Source of the DNA: CAHJXF01 sp038225855 | GTDB taxonomy: Bacteria; Pseudomonadota; Gammaproteobacteria; Burkholderiales; Burkholderiaceae_D | Reading direction: 5' to 3' | DNA length: 64,000 nt | Assembly (NCBI GenBank): GCA_038225855.1 | Contig: JBBRQU010000011.1 | Coordinates: forward strand, 32,937 to 96,936 | Part shown: positions 43,217-51,195 of the stretch, piece by piece | Numbering within the stretch: the stretch's first letter is position 1 | Layout: each line of letters begins with the position of its first letter | Notes under the pieces: model-generated | What the model saw: the letters and a program-made list of their open reading frames with translations, nothing else | What the model was told of the DNA's origin: nothing | The model's database searches: none | Translations under genes and position numbers: made by a program

Positions 43217-43376
43217 TCAATTCTCCGATGGTCGAATCGCGGGGCAGCACGGCCGATCCGTCGCTGCATGACGCGCACATCCATACAACGTCGGACTCGC
43301 GAGGCGGTTGACGGCGCCAGCCAGATGTAGGACGACAGATCGCCCGTCTTTCTGCATTTCTGCTAAGCTGCAATGC

Positions 43377-43664
43377 ATGAAGGCAACCCTCACGATCACC
43401 AGCCGCGGCGTCGTCACGCTGCCCGCCAAGTTGCGGCAGGTGCTTGGCCTGAAAGCAGACGATCAGTTGATTGCGGAAACCACGCCGGAAGGCTTGTTGC
43501 TGCGTCCGGCCGTGACGATGCCGATCGAGCTTTATTCCGCCGAGCGGGAACAGGAATTCGATGCGGCAGAGGCTCAGTTGGCTGCCGCGCTGGAGCATAA
43601 GGCCCAGCGAGTCCCGGCGGCTCGGAAGACAGCGCACATCACGACTCGCAAGCACGCTCGCTGA
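43377..43664 (+). CDS. AbrB/MazE-type antitoxin
   Basis: A 95-residue protein beginning MKATLTITSRGVVTLPAKLR, the swapped-hairpin AbrB DNA-binding domain, then QVLGLKADDQLIAETTPEGLLLRP. The C-terminal half (about 50-95) is charged and should wrap the toxin. It is followed after 18 bp by a PIN-domain gene, a standard VapBC-like arrangement. An upstream in-frame start at 43308 would add 23 residues of non-AbrB sequence. Confidence 0.88.
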   Translation: MKATLTITSRGVVTLPAKLRQVLGLKADDQLIAETTPEGLLLRPAVTMPIELYSAEREQEFDAAEAQLAAALEHKAQRVPAARKTAHITTRKHAR

Positions 43665-43682
43665 CGGGGCGCCGTGGGTGCG

Positions 43683-44093
43683 ATGCGGATTTTCCTGGAT
43701 GCCAACGTGCTGTTCTCGGCTGCCAAGACCGATGGCGCGGTTCGTACCCTGGTGCATCTGCTCGTGGATGGCGGGCATGAATGTTGGGTCGACGAGTACG
43801 TCGTCATCGAGGCGCGTCGCAATCTCGGCGCGAAGGGCCGCGAGGCGATGGCGGCTTTCGAAGCCCTTCTGCCGTATTTCAAGTCCGGTTCCATGACCCG
43901 GCCGCGGCCGGACCCAGAGCTTCTGGACTGGTTGCCCGAGAAGGACAGGCCGGTGCTCGCGGCGGCCATGCGCCTGCAATGCGACGCGCTGGTCACCACA
44001 GACAGGACGCATTTCGGCAGCGCTTATGGAAAAGTATTCGGCGGGGTCACGATCCACTCACCGCGATCGATGGCTGATGCGCTGCTGGATTGA
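43683..44093 (+). CDS. PIN-domain toxin (VapC-like RNase)
   Basis: A 136-residue PIN domain. The first acidic residue is in MRIFLDANVLFSAAK, a Glu follows in VVIEARRNL, and the later Asp is in CDALVTTDRTHFG, so the metal-binding set looks complete. It is paired with the AbrB-type antitoxin gene. The start is ATG 43683; GTG 43674 is an alternative adding three residues. It likely cleaves RNA when the antitoxin is degraded. Confidence 0.88.
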   Translation: MRIFLDANVLFSAAKTDGAVRTLVHLLVDGGHECWVDEYVVIEARRNLGAKGREAMAAFEALLPYFKSGSMTRPRPDPELLDWLPEKDRPVLAAAMRLQCDALVTTDRTHFGSAYGKVFGGVTIHSPRSMADALLD

Positions 44094-44109
44094 ACGGTCG
44101 GCCGATTCG

Positions 44110-44385
44110 TCATCGGCGAGCGTCGAAGCGCAGCGCCGATCGCGCCTTCGCCTTCGCGACCTCGACCTCGCGACTCTTCGGCACCGCATTGGTCACGAGC
44201 GACGTGATCAGCCGGCTCGCGATCAGCGCGACGTCGTCGACCGCCCGATCGAAGGCCGCCTCGTTGGTCTTCGACGGCGCGTTGAAGCCGGACAGCTTGC
44301 GAACGAACTGCAGCGACGCGTCGCGGATCTCGCGTTCGGTCGCGGGTGGCACGAAGTTGAAGAGGGTCTTGATGTTTCTGCACAT
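44110..44385 (-). CDS. DUF2277 family protein
   Basis: A 91-residue protein with the family opening MCRNIKTLFNFVPPATEREI and later FVRKLSGFNAPSKTNEAAFD, ending ...VEVAKAKARSALRFDARR. It is helical with no signal peptide, and the function is unknown. It lies two bases after a carboxymuconolactone decarboxylase remnant. A tail fragment of a second copy is at 40050-40128. It converges with the PIN toxin gene. Confidence 0.88.
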   Translation of the reverse strand: MCRNIKTLFNFVPPATEREIRDASLQFVRKLSGFNAPSKTNEAAFDRAVDDVALIASRLITSLVTNAVPKSREVEVAKAKARSALRFDARR

Positions 44386-44387
44386 GG

Positions 44388-44550
44388 CTATTCCGCCTTT
44401 CCATTGATCGCCCCTTCCTTCACCAGCACCTCGTGCGCCGCCTTGAACGCGTCGAGCCCCGCCGGGATGCCACAGTACGCGGTCGCATGCAGCAACGTGG
44501 CCCTCGCGGCGGATCGGCAGTCCCTTGTCGTAGAGTGCCTGGTCGGACAT
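44388..44550 (-). pseudogene. Internally deleted carboxymuconolactone decarboxylase gene
   Basis: From ATG 44550 the first codons give MSDQALYDKGLPIR, the typical start of 4-carboxymuconolactone decarboxylase (PcaC-like). The frame then changes and the shifted frame supplies ATAYCGIPAGLDAFKAAHEV and LVKEGAINGKAE, the typical end. The roughly 80 central codons, including the catalytic CMD core, are gone. Both ends survive within 163 bp, so an internal deletion with frameshift is the best reading. Confidence 0.75.
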
Positions 44551-44695
44551 GGTGTGTCTCCTGCGGGATAAATGAGGCAGTATTGCCGAACTGATCCGCA
44601 AATCGAAGCCGTTCGGGGACCGAGTTCTTCGTGCTCGCGGGTAGCGGGTGCCGCAGTCGTTGGAATCAAACCAGATTGATCGAGGAGGTCGCCTC

Positions 44696-45295
44696 ATGAA
44701 ACGATTTCTCATCGGCATGGCCGCAGTCCTGGCATTGGAAATGTGCCTGTCGCCATCGACGGCGATGGCGCAGCAGGCGCTTGTCATCAAGCCTCTGGCC
44801 GAGAAGAGAGTGACGGAGTTGCCCGAGGGACCGCTCTTTTGGCGAATAGAGAACTTCCTTACGCTTGCAGAAGCGCAGGCGGCCGCAGGTCCTACGGGCT
44901 TGGCCGTCGAGTCGGGAGGGAAGGTTTGGCTCTTCAGGCTCGGCCCCTCGGGTGGGCCATCTGCAGGCGGCGCCAAGGTTGCCGAGGTCGGACCGATTCC
45001 TCGCGTGGTCGCGACGCAATATCTTCTTCGGATCAATGAAGCCAGTGGCCCTCCCGGCAGCGTGACGCCCGTACACAGCCATCCGGGCTCCGAGGCGTTC
45101 TATGTGCTTGCCGGGGAGCAAAGCATCCGTGGTCCCCATGGCGCATTGCGTGTGGCGGTCGGCCAGCCCGAGGCGGGCCATGGCGCCGATATGCCTATGC
45201 AGGTTTCCAGCAGCGGCTCGACCGATTTGCAAGCGTTGGTGATGTTTTTGGTGGACGCCACCAAACCGTTTTCTTCTCCGGCAAAGTTCCCGTAA
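44696..45295 (+). CDS. Exported cupin-domain protein
   Basis: A 199-residue protein with a signal peptide (MKRFLIGMAAVLALEMCLSP, cleaved near AMAQQ) and one cupin domain. The first metal motif reads VTPVHSHPGSEAFYVLAGEQ, giving two His and a Glu, and HGADMPMQV supplies a candidate final His. A GAGGAGG site precedes the ATG. It is likely a periplasmic metal-binding protein with unknown substrate. Confidence 0.85.
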   Translation: MKRFLIGMAAVLALEMCLSPSTAMAQQALVIKPLAEKRVTELPEGPLFWRIENFLTLAEAQAAAGPTGLAVESGGKVWLFRLGPSGGPSAGGAKVAEVGPIPRVVATQYLLRINEASGPPGSVTPVHSHPGSEAFYVLAGEQSIRGPHGALRVAVGQPEAGHGADMPMQVSSSGSTDLQALVMFLVDATKPFSSPAKFP

Positions 45296-45343
45296 GCCCA
45301 GCGCTGCTCTCCCCTGCGGCGAAAGTCGCCGCGCCGGCTGCTC

Positions 45344-45365
45344 ATGCCGGCTTCGGTGCCGGCAT
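45344..45365 (+). terminator. Hairpin after the cupin gene
   Basis: ATGCCGGC and GCCGGCAT form a perfect 8-bp stem around TTCGGT, 49 bp after the cupin stop. There is no T run, so termination is only possible. Confidence 0.4.
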
Positions 45366-45392
45366 GCTCGCGAAATCGAGACTGTTGCGACT

Positions 45393-45407
45393 TGCCAAAA
45401 TTTGGCA
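45393..45407. promoter_or_regulatory. Operator-like palindrome upstream of an SDR gene
   Basis: TGCCAAA-A-TTTGGCA is a perfect inverted repeat with 7-bp arms, about 88 bp before the SDR start, in an otherwise empty gap. It could be a binding site for an unidentified regulator. Confidence 0.4.
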
Positions 45408-45494
45408 TGCTGTCCAGCGCTGGGTGTCGTGCATCTGTGAGGCTTGCGCGGCAATCAGTGCATCGCGCTTCGATACAGATTGGCCAGGATTCTC

Positions 45495-46205
45495 ATGAAA
45501 CTGAAAGAGGCCGTCGTTCTGATCACCGGCGCCAATCGCGGCCTGGGGCTGGCATTCGCGCGCGAGGCGCTGGCTCGCGGCGCGCGCAAGGTTTACGCAG
45601 GCGCGCGCGATCCATCGACCGTCACCCTGCCCGGTGTCGTTGCGGTGAAACTCGACGTGACGCGTGAAGACGACATCGCGGCGGCAGCAACGATGTGCGG
45701 CGATGTCACTGTGCTCATCAACAACGCGGGCATCGCCGTGCCGGGCGGCTTTCTGACAGACGACAGCGTCGCGTCCGCACGCAAGCATCTCGACACCAAT
45801 TTTTTCGGGCCGCTATTGATGAGCCGCGCGTTCGCGCCCATCCTCGCCGCGCATGGCGGCGGCGCGATTGTCAACGTGTTGTCGATCGCGAGCTGGATGA
45901 CTCGGCCGATGCTCGGCGTCTACGGCGCGAGCAAGTCGGCGGCGTGGGGAATGACCAACGGGTTGCGCAACGAATTGCGCGAGCAGAAGACGCAGGTCCT
46001 CGCGTTGCACGTCGGCTTCGTCGACACCGATCTGGTTAAAGGATTCGATGTTCCCAAGACGGCACCCGCGGTGGTCGTGACGCGCACCTGCGACGCGTTG
46101 GAAGCGGGTGCGAGCGAAGTGCTGGCCGACGAGCGAACGCGGCGGGTTCACGCGAGTCTGTCCGCCGACCCGGCCGTGTACCTCGAATCGCCGCCGACAC
46201 CCTGA
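45495..46205 (+). CDS. SDR-family oxidoreductase
   Basis: A 236-residue classical SDR. The nucleotide loop is LITGANRGLGLAFA, followed by VTVLINNAGIAVPG, a Ser in NVLSIASWM and the Tyr/Lys pair in YGASKSAAWGM. The start at ATG 45495 has an AGGA site; the frame opens 17 codons earlier without one. The substrate is unknown. It converges with the flavin disulfide reductase gene. Confidence 0.92.
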   Translation: MKLKEAVVLITGANRGLGLAFAREALARGARKVYAGARDPSTVTLPGVVAVKLDVTREDDIAAAATMCGDVTVLINNAGIAVPGGFLTDDSVASARKHLDTNFFGPLLMSRAFAPILAAHGGGAIVNVLSIASWMTRPMLGVYGASKSAAWGMTNGLRNELREQKTQVLALHVGFVDTDLVKGFDVPKTAPAVVVTRTCDALEAGASEVLADERTRRVHASLSADPAVYLESPPTP

Positions 46206-46216
46206 TGCCCATGTGA

Positions 46217-46261
46217 GGCGATGCGACGCTACGCCGCCTCCGCATGCGCAATCGCATCGCC
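46217..46261. terminator. Inverted repeat between convergent genes
   Basis: GGCGATGCGA (46217-46226) and TCGCATCGCC (46252-46261) are perfect 10-bp arms separated by 25 bp, placed exactly between two convergent stop codons. It is a candidate bidirectional terminator, but without T runs. Confidence 0.45.
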
Positions 46262-46263
46262 GG

Positions 46264-47652
46264 TCAATCCGGCGCGTGCATTTCTGAAACGAGCGTCGGG
46301 ATCAGCTCGGAGACGGTCGGATGAATCGGAACCGCGCGCTGAAAGGCGGTGTACGGTTGATCCGCACTCATCATGTCGATGATGCCGTGGATCGCTTCAT
46401 CGCCATTCATCCCGAGGATCGCGGCGCCGAGGATGCGGTGGGTCTCTCGGTCGGCGACGACCTTCATGAAGCCCCTGGTTTCTCCTTTCTCGATCGCGCG
46501 GCTGATGCGGGTCATCGGTCGACGATTCACCAGCAAGGGTCGGCCCGACGCGCGCGCCTGCGCTTCGGTCATGCCCACGCGTCCGAGCGGCGGATCGATG
46601 TAGAGCGCGTAGGCCGGGATGCGCTCGCTCACGCGGCGATGCTCGCCATCCAGCAGGTTCGCCGCGACGATTTCGTAGTCGTTGTATGCGGTGTGCGTGA
46701 AGGCGCCGCGACCGTTGCAGTCGCCCAGGGCCCAGATGCCCGCGGCGCTGGTGCGAAGTTCGTCGTCGACCGCGATGGTGCCCTTCGCATCGATCGCGAT
46801 GCCCGCGCGTTCGAGGCCGAGATCGTCGGTATTGGGCACGCGTCCGACCGCGAGCAGGATGTGGCTGCCGACGACGTCGGGCTCCCCGCGGGTGCAATCG
46901 ACGCGGGCCGATATGCCTTCCGGATGCGGTCTGAAGGCAATGCACTCGGCTTCTGTGCGTATTGAAATGCCCTCGTCTTCGAGAATTTTTTGCACGGCTT
47001 CCGAAACGTCCTCGTCTTCGCGAGCGATCAGCCGGGGCGCTTTTTCGACGACCGTGATTTCGGCTCCGAAGCGCCGATAGATTTGTGCGAATTCGAGACC
47101 GATGTAGCTGCCGCCGACGATGATGAGGTGCCGAGGCAGCGTGTCCAGCGCGAGCAAGGATGTGTTGGTGAGATAAGGCACATCGCCGACGCCGGGAAAA
47201 TCCGGCACCAGCGCGCGGCCTCCGACGTTGATGAAGATCTGCGGGGCGGTCAGCAGGTCGCTGCCGACGCGCACGCTCCGCGCACTTTCGAAGGCCGCAT
47301 GTCCATGGATCACGGTCACGCCCTTCGCATCGAGCAGCCACGACTCCACGCCGTTGCGGGACTTCATCACGATCGCATCGGCACGCGCTTTCGCCTTCTT
47401 CAGATCGAACCCGATCGTGCCGGCGATCTCGACCCCATAGTCGGTGGCGCGGCGCGCGACGTGCGCCACATAGGCGCTCGCGACCAGCGTCTTGGTCGGC
47501 GTGCAACCCGTGTTGACGCAGGTACCGCCGAACAGATGCCGCTCGATCAGCGCCACGCGCATCCCCGCAGCGCCGAGCCGCACGGCAAGGGGCGGTCCGG
47601 CCTGACCGGCGCCGATGACGATGGCATCGTAGGCATTCATCGCGGGACTCAT
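46264..47652 (-). CDS. FAD-dependent class I disulfide oxidoreductase (mercuric reductase-like)
   Basis: A 462-residue flavoprotein. The FAD motif is AIVIGAGQAGPPLA, the redox-active cysteines lie in GGTCVNTGCTPTKTL, the NAD motif is IIVGGSYIGLEFAQIYRRFG, and the FAD-binding Asp is in GIWALGDCNGRGAFTHTAYND. The C-terminal active-site region PIHPTVSELIPTLV keeps the His-Glu pair. The N-terminal HMA domain and C-terminal Cys pair of true MerA are absent, and no mer genes are nearby, so mercury reduction is not supported. AAAGGA precedes the ATG at 47652. Confidence 0.88.
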   Translation of the reverse strand: MSPAMNAYDAIVIGAGQAGPPLAVRLGAAGMRVALIERHLFGGTCVNTGCTPTKTLVASAYVAHVARRATDYGVEIAGTIGFDLKKAKARADAIVMKSRNGVESWLLDAKGVTVIHGHAAFESARSVRVGSDLLTAPQIFINVGGRALVPDFPGVGDVPYLTNTSLLALDTLPRHLIIVGGSYIGLEFAQIYRRFGAEITVVEKAPRLIAREDEDVSEAVQKILEDEGISIRTEAECIAFRPHPEGISARVDCTRGEPDVVGSHILLAVGRVPNTDDLGLERAGIAIDAKGTIAVDDELRTSAAGIWALGDCNGRGAFTHTAYNDYEIVAANLLDGEHRRVSERIPAYALYIDPPLGRVGMTEAQARASGRPLLVNRRPMTRISRAIEKGETRGFMKVVADRETHRILGAAILGMNGDEAIHGIIDMMSADQPYTAFQRAVPIHPTVSELIPTLVSEMHAPD

Positions 47653-47785
47653 CGAAGTCCTTTCCGGAGACGCGGCTTTCGAAGTCGTATCCCGAGTCGG
47701 TCGCCCCCGACCGGCCGAGATTTCAAAAGACTCGGAACACTGTTAGCTTACGCGTCGGTCAACACGCGCAAGCTCGGAGACATTC

Positions 47786-48742
47786 ATGAACAGCTCATCG
47801 CTTCGATTCAGGTTCGCCTTCGTCGTTCTGTCCTTCCTGCTTTGCCCGCTCGCCAACGCGCTCGACGCGGCGCGCTACAAGGATGCGAACGGCGACTTGG
47901 TCGCCGACGCGCCGACCGATCCGAAAAATTTCGTCGATCCATCGACTCTGATCTTCGCCTACACGCCGGTCGAGGATCCGGCCGTCTACGCGAAGGTGTG
48001 GGACGGTTTCATCAAGCATATGGAAACGGTCACCGGCAAGAAGGTGCAATTCTTTCCGGTGCAATCCAATGCAGCGCAGATCGAGGCGATGCGTGCGGGG
48101 CGCTTGCATGTCGCGGGCTTCAACACCGGCGCGACGCCGTTGGCCGTGAACTGCGCGGGCTTCGTTCCGTTTGCGATCATGGCCGGCAACGAGGGCCAAT
48201 TCGGCTATGAGATGGAGATCATCACCTACCCGGGCAGCGGCATCACCAAGATCGCCGACCTGAAGGGACGCAAGCTCGCGTTCACCGCCGAGACGTCGAA
48301 CTCGGGCTTCAAGGCGCCGTCCGCGCTCTTGCGCAGCGAATACAAGCTCGAGGCCGGCAAGGACTACAACGCGGTGTTTTCGGGCAAGCACGACAACTCG
48401 ATTCTGGGCGTCGCGAACAAGGACTACGACGCGGCCGCGATCGCCAACGAGGTGATGCATCGGATGGTCGATCGAGGCGTCGTGAAGAAGGAGCAGATCG
48501 TCACGATCTACAAGTCGCAGACCTTTCCGACGACCGGCTACGGCTATGCCTACAACCTGAAGCCCGAGCTCGCCAAGAAAGTGCAGGAAGCCTTCTTCAC
48601 GTTTCCGTGGGCGGGGTCGGACCTCTCGAAGGAATTCGGAAAACAAGGCGTGACGAAATTCGCGCCGATCACTTATCAACAGCAGTGGGACGTAGTGCGC
48701 AAGGTGGATAGCGCGATGAATGTTTCGTACGAATGCAAGTGA
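47786..48742 (+). CDS. phnD: Phosphonate/phosphite-type ABC transporter substrate-binding protein
   Basis: A 318-residue periplasmic binding protein. Signal peptide to about 26 (ending PLANA), then LIFAYTPVEDPAVYAKVWDG and the PhnD/PtxB motif LKGRKLAFTAETSNSGFKAP. GGAG precedes the ATG. It is the first gene of phnD-phnC-(hicAB)-phnE-phnE. No C-P lyase, phosphonatase or phosphite dehydrogenase gene is in the window, so the exact substrate among phosphonates, phosphite and phosphate is open. Confidence 0.92.
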   Translation: MNSSSLRFRFAFVVLSFLLCPLANALDAARYKDANGDLVADAPTDPKNFVDPSTLIFAYTPVEDPAVYAKVWDGFIKHMETVTGKKVQFFPVQSNAAQIEAMRAGRLHVAGFNTGATPLAVNCAGFVPFAIMAGNEGQFGYEMEIITYPGSGITKIADLKGRKLAFTAETSNSGFKAPSALLRSEYKLEAGKDYNAVFSGKHDNSILGVANKDYDAAAIANEVMHRMVDRGVVKKEQIVTIYKSQTFPTTGYGYAYNLKPELAKKVQEAFFTFPWAGSDLSKEFGKQGVTKFAPITYQQQWDVVRKVDSAMNVSYECK

Positions 48743-48746
48743 GCTT

Positions 48747-48821
48747 CGTCGTCCCCGCGAAAGCGGGGACCCGGTGGCTTACGCGAACGACACTGAATTC
48801 CCGCTGTCGCGGGAATGACGG
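48747..48821. repeat. REP/BIME-like paired palindrome, copy E
   Basis: GTCCCCGCGAAAGCGGGGAC and the facing TTCCCGCTGTCGCGGGAA are joined by a spacer with ACGACACTG-like sequence. It nearly repeats copy F and sits between phnD and phnC, ending 6 bp before the phnC start. Confidence 0.8.
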
Positions 48822-48827
48822 GATCTC

Positions 48828-49658
48828 ATGCTGCGTCTCATCGGCCTGACCAAGCGTTACGGGACCGATGCGGTAGCGCTCGACGCCGTCAGCCTTGACG
48901 TGCCGTCCGGTCAGGTGGTGGCGCTGATCGGGCCCTCGGGTGCGGGCAAGTCCACGCTGATTCGATGCATCAATCGATTGGTCGAACCATCGTCGGGGCA
49001 GGTGCTGCTCAACGATATCGAATTGACGGCGCTCGGTCGTCGCGAGTTGCGCTTGGCGCGCCGTCGCATCGGGATGATCTTCCAGGAGTTCGCACTCGTC
49101 GAACGGCTCACGGTGATGGAGAACGTGCTCTCGGGCCGGCTCGGGTATGTCGGCTTCTGGAAGAGCTATTTGCGGCGCTTTCCGGATGCCGACATCGAAC
49201 GCGCGTTCGAATTGCTCGCGCGCGTGGGGCTCACCGAATTCGTCAATAAGCGCGCCGACGCGCTCTCGGGAGGGCAGCGTCAACGCGTGGGGATCGCGCG
49301 CGCATTGATGCAGGCGCCAGATCTCTTGCTCGTCGACGAACCGACCGCGAGCCTCGACCCGAAGACCTCGCGCCAGATCATGCGGCTGTTGTCGGAGTTG
49401 TGCGCCGAACGCGGGCTCGCGGCGGTGATCAACATTCACGACGTGCGACTCGCGCAACGCTTCGTTCAACGCGTGATCGGTTTGAAGGCGGGGCGCGTCG
49501 TGTACGACGGCGCGCCCGACGGACTGACGCCGGATGCGCTCACGTCGATCTACGGTGAAGAGGATTGGAACGAGACGAAGACCGAAGCGGAAATGGATGC
49601 GGATATCGAAGCGCGCGGCCAGGTGATGATCGATCGCGATCGCTTGCAGAGTGTTTAG
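48828..49658 (+). CDS. phnC: Phosphonate ABC transporter ATP-binding protein
   Basis: A 276-residue ABC ATPase. Walker A is LIGPSGAGKSTLIRCINRL, the Q-loop MIFQEFALVERLTVMENVL (a PhnC hallmark), the signature LSGGQRQRVGIARAL, Walker B LLLVDEPTASLDPK and the switch His in VINIHDVRLA. The start abuts repeat E, so the ribosome site lies within the repeat edge. It should energise the PhnE permeases encoded downstream of hicAB. Confidence 0.95.
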   Translation: MLRLIGLTKRYGTDAVALDAVSLDVPSGQVVALIGPSGAGKSTLIRCINRLVEPSSGQVLLNDIELTALGRRELRLARRRIGMIFQEFALVERLTVMENVLSGRLGYVGFWKSYLRRFPDADIERAFELLARVGLTEFVNKRADALSGGQRQRVGIARALMQAPDLLLVDEPTASLDPKTSRQIMRLLSELCAERGLAAVINIHDVRLAQRFVQRVIGLKAGRVVYDGAPDGLTPDALTSIYGEEDWNETKTEAEMDADIEARGQVMIDRDRLQSV

Positions 49659-49700
49659 GCTCACTGACCCGATTGGTACTTATTTGTAGTACCATCCAAA

Positions 49701-49955
49701 ATGAAGCGAAAGCATCAGCGCACGCTTGAACTCATCTTCGCTCACCCGGTCAGTGCAAATCTTCATTGGCGTGACGTTGAAGCTCTTTTTCAGGAACTTG
49801 GAGCCGAAATCGGCGAGCGCGAAGGCAGCCGCGTCGCTGTTTTCTTGTTCAACGAAGTTCGCGTCTTCCATCGACCGCATCCGACGCCTGCCACCGACAA
49901 GGGCGCCGTTGCGAGCATCCGCAAATGGTTCGAACAGCATGGAGTTGTGCCATGA
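49701..49955 (+). CDS. hicA: HicA-family mRNA interferase toxin
   Basis: An 84-residue dsRBD-like toxin. It opens MKRKHQRTLELIFAHPVSAN, then WRDVEALFQELGAEIGEREGS, with the HicA core FLFNEVRVFHRPHP. It lacks the classic GSHH-type motif of short HicA proteins and belongs to the longer variant. It starts 42 bp after phnC and overlaps hicB by ATGA. The lower G+C than its neighbours suggests acquisition. Confidence 0.87.
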   Translation: MKRKHQRTLELIFAHPVSANLHWRDVEALFQELGAEIGEREGSRVAVFLFNEVRVFHRPHPTPATDKGAVASIRKWFEQHGVVP

Positions 49956-50284
49956 ATTTGATGAGTCTTGACGAGTACCACGCAAAGATCGAGTACGACG
50001 CGGACCTCGACATGTTTCGAGGCGAGATACTCGGACTCAACGGCGGTGCAGACTTTTACGGCAAAAATCCGAAGGAGCTTCGGGCCGAGTTCAGGAAGTC
50101 GCTGCACGTCTTCCTCGATGTTTGCAAAGAGAAGAACATCGAACCGCGACGCAATTACTCGGGCAAGTTCAATCTGCGCATTCCCGTCGAGTTGCACGAG
50201 AAGCTCGCGATCGTTGCCGAGGCGGAAGGCAAGAGTCTGAACACGCTCGCGCAAGAGGCCTTGCTTCAGCGCGTGGCGGCCTGA
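49952..50284 (+). CDS. hicB: HicB-family antitoxin
   Basis: A 110-residue antitoxin. The partial RNase H-like HicB domain (about 8-70: YHAKIEYDADLDMFRGEILG, then FRKSLHVFLDVCKEKN) is followed by a ribbon-helix-helix DNA-binding C-terminus (NLRIPVELHEKLAIVAEAEG, then LNTLAQEALLQR). It begins at ATG 49952 overlapping the hicA stop. It should neutralise HicA and repress its own promoter. Confidence 0.92.
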   Translation: MNLMSLDEYHAKIEYDADLDMFRGEILGLNGGADFYGKNPKELRAEFRKSLHVFLDVCKEKNIEPRRNYSGKFNLRIPVELHEKLAIVAEAEGKSLNTLAQEALLQRVAA

Positions 50285-50317
50285 GGTTGTTGGCCCTGGA
50301 AATGGCTGACCCATCGT

Positions 50318-50393
50318 CCGTCGTCCCCGCGAAAGCGGGGACCCAGCGGCGTGTGCTGACGACACTGGATTCCCGCTTTCGCGGGAATGACGG
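50318..50393. repeat. REP/BIME-like paired palindrome, copy F
   Basis: GTCCCCGCGAAAGCGGGGAC and TTCCCGCTTTCGCGGGAA face each other across a spacer containing GACGACACTGGA. It lies between hicB and the first phnE gene, whose ATG is 11 bp beyond it. Together with copy E it brackets phnC-hicAB. Confidence 0.8.
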
Positions 50394-50403
50394 TTAGCGC
50401 AAC

Positions 50404-51195
50404 ATGTCCACCCGCGCCTGGACTCGCCCTCGCCTGATCCCCCACGCGACGCTGCGCGCGGCCATCGTCGGCGGCGTGCTGCTCTACCTGTTCCTCGCGA
50501 TCGGATCGCTCGACATCAACTGGTCGCGCATCGCGCAGGGCTTCGAGAAAGGATGGCGCCTTCTTCTCGCGTTCATGCATCCGAACTTCGGCGCGCGTTG
50601 GGGGGAGATCGTGGTCGGCATGCGCGAGAGCCTGACGATGACGGTGTGCGCGACGGTGGCCGGCGTCGCGCTGTCGATCCCGATCGGCATCGGTGCGGCC
50701 CGCAACCTGGTTCATCCGGTCGTCTATTTCATCTGTCGCGGCATCGTCGCGGTGTCGCGCAGCCTGCAGGAAATCATCGTCGCGATCCTGTTCGTCGCGA
50801 TGGTGGGCTTCGGTCCGTTCGCAGGTTTTCTGACGATCACGTTTGCGACCATCGGCTTTCTCGCCAAGCTGCTCGCCGAAGACATCGAGGACATCGATGG
50901 CGCGCAGGTCGAGGCGATCGCTGCAGCCGGCGGGTCGTGGCTGCAACGGCTCGAATATGCGGTGCGGCCGCAGGTGATGCCGCGCCTGATCGGCCTGTGT
51001 CTCTATCGGCTCGACATCAACTTTCGCGAGTCGGCGGTGGTCGGCATCGTCGGCGCGGGCGGCATCGGCGCGACGCTCAACACGGCGATCGATCGCTACG
51101 AATTCGATGTGGCTGCGGCGATCATCGCCATCATCATCGTCATCGTGATGCTCGCCGAATATTCATCGAGCTATCTGCGCAAGTGGGCGCAATGA
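50404..51195 (+). CDS. phnE: Phosphonate ABC transporter permease (first PhnE)
   Basis: A 263-residue inner-membrane permease with about six helices. The N-terminal helix is VGGVLLYLFLAIGSLDIN. MRESLTMTVCATVAGVALSI opens the permease core, the EAA loop is VEAIAAAGGSWLQRLEYAV and the core ends RESAVVGIVGAGGIGATLN. It overlaps the second permease gene by 4 bp (ATGA). Confidence 0.93.
   Translation: MSTRAWTRPRLIPHATLRAAIVGGVLLYLFLAIGSLDINWSRIAQGFEKGWRLLLAFMHPNFGARWGEIVVGMRESLTMTVCATVAGVALSIPIGIGAARNLVHPVVYFICRGIVAVSRSLQEIIVAILFVAMVGFGPFAGFLTITFATIGFLAKLLAEDIEDIDGAQVEAIAAAGGSWLQRLEYAVRPQVMPRLIGLCLYRLDINFRESAVVGIVGAGGIGATLNTAIDRYEFDVAAAIIAIIIVIVMLAEYSSSYLRKWAQ

Noticed and set aside
43377..43664. 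The AbrB-type protein as a global transition-state regulator
   Set aside because: Its size, charged tail and 18-bp spacing to a PIN toxin gene fit an antitoxin instead.
46264..47652. Annotation as mercuric reductase MerA
   Set aside because: The HMA domain, C-terminal vicinal cysteines and other mer genes are missing; only the general class I disulfide reductase plan is supported.
50318..50393. The paired palindromes considered as part of a CRISPR array
   Set aside because: Copies are dispersed singly, are internally palindromic pairs and show no regular spacers; they fit REP/BIME elements.
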